Program-made: the position numbers and the translations under genes
The notes under the pieces: model-generated
Told to the model about the DNA's origin: nothing
Database searches by the model: none
The model's input: only the letters and a program-made list of their open reading frames with translations
Shown: positions 1 through 5,224 of the stretch, piece by piece
Position numbering within the stretch: the stretch's first letter is position 1
Layout: each line of letters starts with the position of its first letter
Assembly (NCBI GenBank): GCA_023410025.1
Contig: JAEYQM010000094.1
Span: 1 to 5,442 of the forward strand
Length of the DNA: 5,442 bases
Direction: 5' to 3'
Source: Bacillota bacterium
Lineage (GTDB): Bacteria > Bacillota_I > Bacilli_A > ML615J-28 > CAG-698

Positions 1-189
1 TAAAAACTATCAAAATTTAAAGGTTAGGGTACAAAAATTAAATTAATAATAAGTAAATATAAATTAATTTAGCAAATATATTTTGATTCACTTGGTGTAA
101 AGATATTATATATGCACGATTTTGACGGTATCCCAAATTGCATAGACAAAATTTAAGTAATTAATCTTTGTAACCTATTATCTTAATAA
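1..189. other. AT-rich leader with possible degraded coding remnant
   Basis: No intact gene is visible here. In the same frame as the downstream radical SAM fragment, codons 73-150 are open between a TAG at 70-72 and a TAA at 151-153 and read as a fairly protein-like peptide containing ILYMHDFDGIPNC. A second short open piece (154-183) contains NLCNLL, followed by tandem TAA codons at 184-189. Neither piece shows a CX3CX2C radical SAM motif. The two could be the decayed N-terminal half of the downstream gene or unrelated sequence. No convincing promoter was found. Confidence 0.4.
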
Positions 190-567
190 GATTCAATAAA
201 TATAGTTAAGGATTCAAAAATTAGATTTAATATTGAAGTTATTACACTAAGTGGTGGAGAGCCATCTTTACAGAAAAGACTTATTGAATTTAATATGGAA
301 ATTCGTAAAATGGATGTTGGAATAATAATGTTTTCTGGAAAAAATAAGAAAGAACTAACTAATGAATTAGTTGATTCGGTTGATTTACTTATCGACGGCC
401 CTTTTATTGAATTAGAATTAGATAATGATAGAATTTTGCTTGTATCTAAAAATAAAAAACTTAGTTTTATTACAAATAAATATATTGATTTAGAAACTTA
501 TTTTAATAATTCTAAATCATTAGAAGAAGTAACAGTTGAAGATTATATTTTTATTAATGGTGATTGA
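190..567 (+). pseudogene. 5'-truncated NrdG-like radical SAM activating protein
   Basis: This is the C-terminal part of a radical SAM protein of the anaerobic ribonucleotide reductase or pyruvate formate-lyase activase type. Such enzymes use a 4Fe-4S cluster and SAM to install a glycyl radical on a partner. A simple annotation would start at the ATG at 295, but that codon has no ribosome binding site. The frame stays open upstream to 190 and encodes VITLSGGEPSLQ at 238-273, the conserved SAM-contact motif of the family. Downstream, IIMFSGK and VDLLIDGPFIELEL match the usual FTG and D-L-DGPF segments. A final RILLVSKNKKLSFITNKY resembles the R-GSSNQ-LT-RY tail of NrdG. No ATG, GTG or TTG lies between the tandem stops (184-189) and 295. 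An ATT at 220 behind AAGGA is the only remote start candidate. The CX3CX2C motif is absent, so the product could not bind the catalytic cluster. It ends just before the RNase III-like gene. Confidence 0.72.
559..564 (+). promoter_or_regulatory. Shine-Dalgarno inside the end of the upstream frame, deciding the RNase III-like start
   Basis: GGTGAT lies 5 bases before the ATG at 570. It favours that ATG over the in-frame TTG at 564, which overlaps the site itself. The site is within the last codons of the radical SAM fragment, so translation of the two was probably coupled. Confidence 0.55.
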
Positions 568-569
568 TA

Positions 570-1073
570 ATGGATGATAAAAGAATTGAAAAAGAGATGA
601 GAGAATTAGAAACTAAAATAAATTATCATTTTATTGATGTTTCTTGGCTTGCAAAAGCTATGGGTTCTATAAAAATTGAATTGGTTGGACAAGGTAAAAA
701 TGCATCTGAATATGAAAATGAGGGTTTAGCTACTGTTGGCGATGCTATTTTAAAGTCAGTCATTGTTGATTATCTTTATATTACAAAGGGTATAAAAACT
801 AAAGGTGGAATAACTTTAGCCAAAAAAGATTTGGAAAGCAATACTACAATGCATAGCCTGATGATTGGAGAAGGATGGATTAATTATTCTTACAATAAAA
901 ATCATTTTTATAAAGATGATAATATACCTGAACATGAGAAAGTTGTAAATAAAGGGCATGATCCATATGTTGAAGCAATCATTGGGGCTATATATTATGA
1001 TTCTAACTATACATGTACAAGATGTTGGATATTAAATTTTTTACTTCCAATATTGAAAAAGTACAATTATTAA
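570..1073 (+). CDS. Small stand-alone RNase III-fold protein with altered active site
   Basis: A 167-residue protein starting at the ATG at 570, behind GGTGAT; a TTG at 564 would add two residues. It shows the two signature segments of the RNase III catalytic domain. The first, NEGLATVGDAIL (residues 50-61), corresponds to NERLEFLGD. The second, HDPYVEAIIGAIYYD (130-144), corresponds to the D-x-x-E-A-L-GA-LD helix. There is no double-stranded RNA-binding domain, so in layout it resembles Mini-III. Against E. coli RNase III, E38, D45 and E117 are kept (here E51, D58, E135). E41 is alanine (A54), the E65 region reads TKGGIT, and the D114 position is proline (P132) with an aspartate one residue earlier (D131). 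A CxxC (CTRC) lies near the C-terminus. The fold assignment is fairly firm; activity and substrate are not known. The preceding radical SAM fragment ends two bases upstream, suggesting an operon. Confidence 0.72.
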   Translation: MDDKRIEKEMRELETKINYHFIDVSWLAKAMGSIKIELVGQGKNASEYENEGLATVGDAILKSVIVDYLYITKGIKTKGGITLAKKDLESNTTMHSLMIGEGWINYSYNKNHFYKDDNIPEHEKVVNKGHDPYVEAIIGAIYYDSNYTCTRCWILNFLLPILKKYNY

Positions 1074-1209
1074 AATAGTAAAAAAAAATTATATAATTAT
1101 AAATTAAAAAAGTAGTGTACAAAATAATAAATATTTTATATAAAAAATATTTAATTATATATGACTGATTTATTTTAGTATATTTTTATAACTAGTTGGA
1201 GGATATGTT

Positions 1210-1572
1210 ATGTCAAAAATAACTCAAGAAATGATAGAAGCATCTTATAAGTATGGTAAAATGTGTGCAATTGGTGACATTAGTGATGCTGATGCAATAA
1301 AGAATATTATTGCTGAGACTAATATGAATGAATCGTCTGCAAAGTTTAGCATAAATAACATGAAATGTTGGCTAAAGGAAAAAGATTATTTTCACTCAAT
1401 GAGTGCAAATGAGACTATATGGAAATTAGATAAAATTGAAGTTGATTATGGCTTTGATAAATTATTAAGAGTAATTAACATTGTTGAAAGAAATATTAAT
1501 AGTAAAAGGTCAGTAAATAAAAGAATCAGGGAATATATTGATAATGTGAGAAGAAGAGTAGGTGATCAATGA
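1210..1572 (+). CDS. Small protein resembling the N-terminal head domain of McrA-like restriction endonucleases
   Basis: A 120-residue hydrophilic protein. Its start is well supported by GGAGGA at 1198-1203, six bases before the ATG. The pattern is: an N-terminal helix (ITQEMIEASYKYGKM), an IGDISDADA turn, then NMNESSAKFSINNMKCWLKEKDY, and WKLDKIEVDYGFDKLLRVINIVERNI. From memory this resembles the helical domain at the N-terminus of some HNH restriction proteins related to 5-methylcytosine-specific McrA, where it precedes the DNA-recognition and nuclease domains. Here it stands alone, and no HNH motif (H-N-H or CxxC pairs) is present. It could be a free accessory or binding subunit, or the leftover front of a larger restriction gene. 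The basic C-terminus (KRSVNKRIREYIDNVRRR) could contact nucleic acid. The family call rests on pattern resemblance only. Confidence 0.6.
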   Translation: MSKITQEMIEASYKYGKMCAIGDISDADAIKNIIAETNMNESSAKFSINNMKCWLKEKDYFHSMSANETIWKLDKIEVDYGFDKLLRVINIVERNINSKRSVNKRIREYIDNVRRRVGDQ

Positions 1573-1643
1573 ACCTAGACCTTAATGAAAGTATAAAGAA
1601 ATTTTCATTTTACATTATTTATAACAAATATATTTTTTACTAA
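1569..1643 (+). CDS. 24-codon micro-ORF overlapping the preceding stop (ATGA); possible gene stub
   Basis: The ATG at 1569 overlaps the TGA of the McrA-head-like gene (ATGA), and AGGTGA lies at 1560-1565. This arrangement is typical of translational coupling in an operon. The peptide begins MNLDLNESIKKFS, which looks like ordinary coding sequence. It then becomes AT-driven (FYIIYNKYIFY) and stops at 1641-1643, just before a terminator hairpin. It may be the first codons of a lost downstream partner gene, a genuine micropeptide, or chance. Confidence 0.25.
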   Translation: MNLDLNESIKKFSFYIIYNKYIFY

Positions 1644-1657
1644 ATACTTTTAATAAA

Positions 1658-1689
1658 AAAAATGTTGAAATTTATTTTTCAACATTTTT
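1658..1689. terminator. Bidirectional intrinsic terminator between convergent genes
   Basis: A perfect 13-bp inverted repeat (1658-1670 with 1677-1689, core TGTTGAAA / TTTCAACA) encloses a 6-base loop. On the + strand the hairpin ends in a five-T run. On the minus strand it is followed by T residues templated by the eight A at 1655-1662. It can end the 1210-1643 transcript and, read the other way, the radical SAM transcript coming from 2915. Confidence 0.8.
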
Positions 1690-1711
1690 GAATTATCTAT
1701 AATTATAATAT

Positions 1712-1733
1712 AAGGTGGACAATTGCCACCCTT
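1712..1733. repeat. Short GC-rich hairpin GGTGG / CCACC
   Basis: GGTGG (1714-1718) pairs with CCACC (1726-1730) around a 7-base loop, and an AA/TT extension pairs past one bulged C. It stands out in a nearly GC-free spacer. The following tract CTTTATTCTTTG is only moderately T-rich, so it may be a secondary terminator or another RNA structure. Confidence 0.4.
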
Positions 1734-1796
1734 TATTCTTTGTATCAAATACTTTTGTTTAATATGTACTTGACAAAGGGAGTACTTTAAATGCAT

Positions 1797-1835
1797 TACC
1801 CCTTTTTATTATTGAAAATAGGGGTATTTTTATTT
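1797..1835 (+). terminator. Second hairpin with T-tract, TACCCC / GGGGTA
   Basis: TACCCC (1797-1802) pairs with GGGGTA (1821-1826), with weaker A-T pairing inside, and is followed on the + strand by TTTTT (1827-1831). This is a + strand terminator geometry lying 20 to 60 bases beyond the end of the convergent radical SAM gene. It would stop leftover + strand transcription before it opposes that gene. No T-run follows on the minus strand. Confidence 0.6.
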
Positions 1836-1853
1836 AGGTTCAGTTTCCTTTAA

Positions 1854-2915
1854 TTAGCGAGCCAACTTATCTTTATTTGCAAGTAATGCACATTGGCCAT
1901 TATGATTGTTATCTAATAATCCATCATTAATTAGTTTTTTAAATAAAGGGGATTCTAAGGCTTCCAGTATGGATTTATTTTTTATATTACAATCAGATAT
2001 ATGTACAAAATTACATGGCTCAACATTACCATAAGCATTTATGTGAATAAATCCTTTACCAGCTCCTAAACATCCACCAGAACGATATTCAAAATCAGGA
2101 TAAGAAGTGAAGAATATCTTCTTATATTTATTTTTAGTAAACTCGTAATTTGCAAGGTGTTTTTGACGTAGTTCTTTTGTTAATTGGAGGGAAGAAGGAT
2201 CTTCATCCATGGCCTCATATTCTACATAGGATATATATACACACCCTAAATCATAAAGCATTTTTACAAAATCATCACTTGTTACAGTATCTAAATTTAA
2301 TGAAGTTACAGTAATAGAAACTCCATAGATTAAATTGTTTTCTTTAATCCATTTCATCTTCTCAAGTACTAAATCATATACTCCATTTCCTCTACGATCA
2401 TCTGTTTCATCCTTGTAACCTTCAATGCTGAAAAAAGGGATTAAGTTTCTATTTCTGAGAAATATTTCTTTGTAACTGTTACCAAATAACAGACCATTAG
2501 TATATATTGAAAAAACTATATTTTTATAATTTGTACAAAGTTCAATTAAATCTTTTCTTAATAAAGGTTCACCACCAACCAAAGTAATGATTGATATTCC
2601 TAATGAACTAGCCTCATTAAATATTCTAGTATAATCTTCTATACTAAGTTCTTTTTCATCATGTATAAAATTTTCTTCAAAATGTTTTGCATAGCAACCT
2701 TTACATCTTAGATTACACTTTTCAGTAACACTTATCAAAAGCATAGGAGGTATATGAACTCCAACTTTACTATAGCTCTTGCGTATTTTTAAAGCTTTTC
2801 TCTGATTATTAATCAACTTTAATAATGTAAAATCAAAAGGAGATTTTGAATAAACTATGCGTATGACTTTAAATAACTTTTTAAATTCATCTTTGAAAAA
2901 TTTAGATAATTCCAT
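1854..2915 (-). CDS. Radical SAM protein with SPASM-like C-terminal cysteine domain
   Basis: A 353-residue radical SAM enzyme of the MoaA/PqqE/NifB-like superfamily, expected to be cytoplasmic and oxygen-sensitive. The cluster motif CNLRCKGC gives C67, C71 and C74 for the 4Fe-4S/SAM cluster. VGGEP around residues 113-117 is the SAM-binding GGE segment. FSIEG and ITVTSLN are later barrel strands. The C-terminal part holds further cysteines: GGCLGAGKGF (C282), NVEPCNF (C301), SDC (C309) and GQC (C342). The pattern GGC-GKGFIHINAYG-VEPC resembles the auxiliary cluster region of SPASM-like proteins, though the usual final CxxC is absent. About 60 N-terminal residues precede the barrel. A TTG at 2927 would add four residues, but it lies on the edge of the GGAGG site, so the ATG at 2915 is chosen. 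No peptide precursor or obvious substrate gene adjoins it, so the reaction is unknown. Confidence 0.88.
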   Translation of the reverse strand: MELSKFFKDEFKKLFKVIRIVYSKSPFDFTLLKLINNQRKALKIRKSYSKVGVHIPPMLLISVTEKCNLRCKGCYAKHFEENFIHDEKELSIEDYTRIFNEASSLGISIITLVGGEPLLRKDLIELCTNYKNIVFSIYTNGLLFGNSYKEIFLRNRNLIPFFSIEGYKDETDDRRGNGVYDLVLEKMKWIKENNLIYGVSITVTSLNLDTVTSDDFVKMLYDLGCVYISYVEYEAMDEDPSSLQLTKELRQKHLANYEFTKNKYKKIFFTSYPDFEYRSGGCLGAGKGFIHINAYGNVEPCNFVHISDCNIKNKSILEALESPLFKKLINDGLLDNNHNGQCALLANKDKLAR

Positions 2916-2920
2916 AATTT

Positions 2921-2925
2921 CCTCC
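2921..2925 (-). promoter_or_regulatory. GGAGG ribosome binding site fixing the radical SAM start at 2915
   Basis: Read on the minus strand, TTGGAGGAAATTATG places GGAGG five bases before the ATG at 2915-2913. A longer reading frame begins at the TTG (2927-2925), whose last base is the first G of this site, so that start would have no ribosome binding site of its own. Confidence 0.85.
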
Positions 2926-2944
2926 AAATATAAAAAACTTGTTA

Positions 2945-2974
2945 TTACAATAATTATATCATAGTTACAATAAT
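2945..2974. repeat. Direct repeat TTACAATAAT x2 over the radical SAM promoter
   Basis: Identical copies of TTACAATAAT occur at 2945-2954 and 2965-2974. They are exactly 20 bases apart start to start, about two helical turns, so both face the same side of the DNA. One overlaps the -10 hexamer and the other lies in the -35/-10 spacer. This fits a repressor operator, but the A/T bias means chance is possible and I recognise no known regulator site. Confidence 0.4.
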
Positions 2975-2982
2975 AAGTGCAA
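2953..2982 (-). promoter_or_regulatory. Sigma-A promoter for the radical SAM gene
   Basis: On the minus strand, TTGCAC (2982-2977) and TATAAT (2958-2953) are separated by 18 bases. The predicted transcript starts near 2946, giving a short leader of about 30 bases before the ATG at 2915. The -10 is a perfect consensus and the -35 matches four of six positions. Confidence 0.7.
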
Positions 2983-3115
2983 TGTTTGAGTGAAAAACGT
3001 GTGTTGCTATTATTTTAGTTTAAAAAACAAAAAATTTTAACATACAAATATTATAATATATTTAACAAAAAACAATTACTATTTATAATATTTTAAACGT
3101 CATTACAAATTTGAG

Positions 3116-3173
3116 CAAAAAAAGATAATGATATTTTAAATTGTCAAGTTATTTGGGTTTAGTTCTTTTTTTG
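3116..3173. repeat. 10-bp inverted repeat CAAAAAAAGA / TCTTTTTTTG
   Basis: The arms at 3116-3125 and 3164-3173 are perfect reverse complements enclosing 38 bases. The arms are mostly homopolymer, so coincidence in this AT-rich spacer is quite possible. No promoter is evident in front of it that would make it a defined small RNA. Confidence 0.3.
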
Positions 3174-3221
3174 TAGATTTTATAATATTAAAATAATTTT
3201 GCAAATTAAATTAATTAGAGT

Positions 3222-3250
3222 TTGATAATTTTATAAATTAGTGTTATAAT
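3222..3250 (+). promoter_or_regulatory. Sigma-A promoter for the nuclease-helicase/MazG operon
   Basis: TTGATA (3222-3227) and TATAAT (3245-3250) are separated by the ideal 17 bases. The -10 is perfect and the -35 differs from TTGACA at one position. The start point would be near 3257, leaving a leader of about 95 bases before the ATG at 3352. A second possible -10 (GATATAAT, 3254-3261) lies just downstream without a good -35. Confidence 0.75.
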
Positions 3251-3279
3251 TTTGATATAATTAAAAAAATTTAATTTAA

Positions 3280-3310
3280 ATAATAAATTTTAATATTATT
3301 AATTTATTAT
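3280..3310. repeat. A/T-only inverted repeat in the nuclease-helicase leader
   Basis: ATAATAAATT (3280-3289) and AATTTATTAT (3301-3310) are perfect reverse complements around 11 bases, located 20 to 50 bases after the predicted transcription start. It could be an operator or a weak RNA hairpin. With no G or C in the arms, the support is limited. Confidence 0.3.
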
Positions 3311-3351
3311 ATTTAAGTATTTATTTAAAAATTTCCATAAAGGGTGATTAT

Positions 3352-5223
3352 ATGCTAGTTTATGAAGGTACTAAAAACAGTTTTGAAGAAGATGTTATTA
3401 ATGGAGTTATTTCAACAAGAATAGAAGAATTATTTGTTAAAATGGGTATTCCAAAAGAACAAAAAAATGAATTGATTTCATGGAGGAACTCATTACCAAG
3501 AATGGCAAATATTCTTGCAGATAGAAGAATTGATGATGAAGTACAAGTAGCAATAGAATTTCAAATACCTTTAACCTCTAAAAGAGTAGATTTTATGATA
3601 GCTGGTACTGATGGTAGTAGTGACAACATTGTAGTAATTGAATTAAAGCAGTGGGAAAAATGTACAGCAACATCAAGAGAAAATGTCGTTCAAACATATC
3701 TTGGAGGAACACTTCGTGATGTTGCCCATCCGTCACAACAGGCATATTCATATGCAAAGTTAATTGAAAATTTTAACGAATCTGTGCATGAAGAAAGTAT
3801 AAATTTAATTCCATGTGCATTCCTACATAATTATGAAAGCCAATTTAAAAAAGAACTATTTCATGAAAAATATAGTGATATAATTTCATTGGCCCCATCT
3901 TTTATTATGGAAGATGGAAGTAAATTAAGAGATTTTATTGCCAAATATGTTTCTAAACCATCAAGTAAAAAGTTATTTGAAATAATAGATAATGGTAAAC
4001 TAAAACCATCAAAATCTTTACAAGACACTATTGGATCTATTTTAAATGGGAATAAAGAATTTGAACTAGTAGATGAACAGTTAGTAGCTTATTCAACAAT
4101 CTTAAAACTAGTTCAAAATACAATTAGCGACGATAAAAAGCATACGGTAATTGTTCAAGGTGGACCAGGAACAGGAAAAAGTGTAATTGCAATTAATTTA
4201 CTTGCAAAAATAATTAAAAATGGTTTTGTCTGTAATTATGTAACAAAAAATTCTGCTCCAAGAACCACATTTGCTTCAAAATTAATAAGAGGTAAACATA
4301 CATTATCTTATTTGAAGGGACTATTTAAAGGATCTGGGTCTTTTTATGATGTTCCTGCAAATACATATGATTGTTTAATTATAGATGAATCGCATCGATT
4401 AAATGAAAAATCTGGTTTGTTCAAAAATAAAGGTGAAAACCAAATAAAAGAATTAATTAATGCTTCAAAGATTAGTGTTTTCTTTATCGATGAAGATCAA
4501 ATGGTTACTACAAAAGATATAGGCACTTTTGATGGAATAAAACATTGGGCAAATTTACTTGGAAGTACTGTTCATCATAATCAATCTTTAGTTCTTTCTT
4601 CACAATTTAGATGTAATGGATCTGATGGATATCTTGCATTCTTAGATAATCTACTAGGAATAAGGCAAACAGCAAATTATAACTATTTTGATATAGATTA
4701 TGATATTCAAGTATTTGATGATCCAAATGTTATGAGAGAAAAACTAAGAGAAAAAAATGATAATAATAAAGCAAGAATGATAGCGGGTTATTGTTATCCT
4801 TGGAACAGTCAAAAAGATAAAAGTCAATATGATGTATTTTTAGAAAATAATTTTACAGCACAATGGAATTTTACAACAGATAGTTTTGCAATAGACCCTA
4901 ATTCTTTTGATCAAGTTGGATGTATCCATTCAACTCAAGGATTAGAATTTGATTATGTTGGAATTATAATTGGTAAAGATTTAGTATATAAAGATGATAA
5001 GGTAATTACAGATGCATCAAAACGAGCAAAATCAGATGCATCAATCAAAGGTTTAAATGGAAGAAAAGAGTTGGGAGATAAAATTATTAGGAACACATAT
5101 AAAACTTTATTATCAAGAGGACAAAAGGGATGTTATGTCTACTGCGAAGATAAGGAATTAGGCAAATATATAAGAGAGAAAATTGAATCATGTAAAAAAC
5201 TTGTTCAAATTAGGTGGAAATAA
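3352..5223 (+). CDS. PD-(D/E)XK nuclease fused to a DUF2075-like superfamily 1 helicase
   Basis: A 623-residue two-domain protein starting at ATG 3352, behind AGGGTG (3341-3346). The N-terminal domain (about 45-210) has a RecB/restriction-type nuclease core: E69 in IEFQIPL, D80 in RVDFMIAG, IELKQW with E97 and K99, and HPSQQAYSYA with Q129. The C-terminal motor has Walker A GGPGTGKS (270-277), Walker B LIIDESHR with D345-E346, motif III FFIDEDQ (377-383), QFR (418-420), the HSTQGLEFD motif (526-534), and NTYKTLLSRG (581-590) with R589 as candidate arginine finger. All key residues of both domains are present, so it is predicted to be an active ATP-driven nuclease-helicase acting on DNA or RNA. 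The motor type matches the DUF2075/Schlafen-group-3 helicase class. It is the first gene of an operon with the MazG-like gene one base downstream. A defence role is inferred from architecture and neighbour. Confidence 0.88.
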   Translation: MLVYEGTKNSFEEDVINGVISTRIEELFVKMGIPKEQKNELISWRNSLPRMANILADRRIDDEVQVAIEFQIPLTSKRVDFMIAGTDGSSDNIVVIELKQWEKCTATSRENVVQTYLGGTLRDVAHPSQQAYSYAKLIENFNESVHEESINLIPCAFLHNYESQFKKELFHEKYSDIISLAPSFIMEDGSKLRDFIAKYVSKPSSKKLFEIIDNGKLKPSKSLQDTIGSILNGNKEFELVDEQLVAYSTILKLVQNTISDDKKHTVIVQGGPGTGKSVIAINLLAKIIKNGFVCNYVTKNSAPRTTFASKLIRGKHTLSYLKGLFKGSGSFYDVPANTYDCLIIDESHRLNEKSGLFKNKGENQIKELINASKISVFFIDEDQMVTTKDIGTFDGIKHWANLLGSTVHHNQSLVLSSQFRCNGSDGYLAFLDNLLGIRQTANYNYFDIDYDIQVFDDPNVMREKLREKNDNNKARMIAGYCYPWNSQKDKSQYDVFLENNFTAQWNFTTDSFAIDPNSFDQVGCIHSTQGLEFDYVGIIIGKDLVYKDDKVITDASKRAKSDASIKGLNGRKELGDKIIRNTYKTLLSRGQKGCYVYCEDKELGKYIREKIESCKKLVQIRWK

Positions 5224-5224
5224 A

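Larger units (their letters stand above)
2916..3351. other. 436-bp AT-rich divergent intergenic region
   Basis: No credible coding frame is visible on either strand. It holds the minus-strand radical SAM promoter with direct repeats (2945-2982), a stretch of A/T-only sequence, a 10-bp inverted repeat of poly-A/poly-T character (3116-3173), the promoter of the nuclease-helicase operon (3222-3250), and an A/T-only inverted repeat in its leader (3280-3310). I see no tRNA, riboswitch or CRISPR repeat. Confidence 0.7.

Noticed and set aside
1081..1209. Terminator or promoter between the RNase III-like gene and the head-domain gene
   Set aside because: The palindromes here (for example around 1129-1152) contain only A and T, and no -35/-10 pair with proper spacing is convincing. 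TATAAC at 1187-1192 is too close to the ribosome binding site.
1766..1785. GTACT / AGTAC inverted repeat as a possible insertion sequence end
   Set aside because: The arms are only 5 bases, no matching copy is seen elsewhere in the window, and there is no transposase fragment nearby.
1770..1798. Perfect -35 hexamer TTGACA at 1770-1775
   Set aside because: No acceptable -10 lies 16 to 18 bases downstream (the sequence there is around TGCATT), and a transcript would run straight into the TACCCC/GGGGTA hairpin.
1854..2915. Radical SAM gene as the maturase of a RiPP peptide or as a partner of the left-hand radical SAM fragment
   Set aside because: No short cysteine- or glycine-rich precursor ORF adjoins it. 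It is convergent with and terminator-separated from the left-hand genes, and it belongs to a different radical SAM subclass.
2916..2927. TTG start at 2927 for the minus-strand radical SAM gene
   Set aside because: It overlaps the GGAGG ribosome binding site that serves the ATG at 2915.
2916..3351. CRISPR, toxin-antitoxin RNA or riboswitch in the divergent spacer
   Set aside because: There are no regularly spaced repeats, no conserved GC-containing stems and no small ORF with a ribosome binding site.
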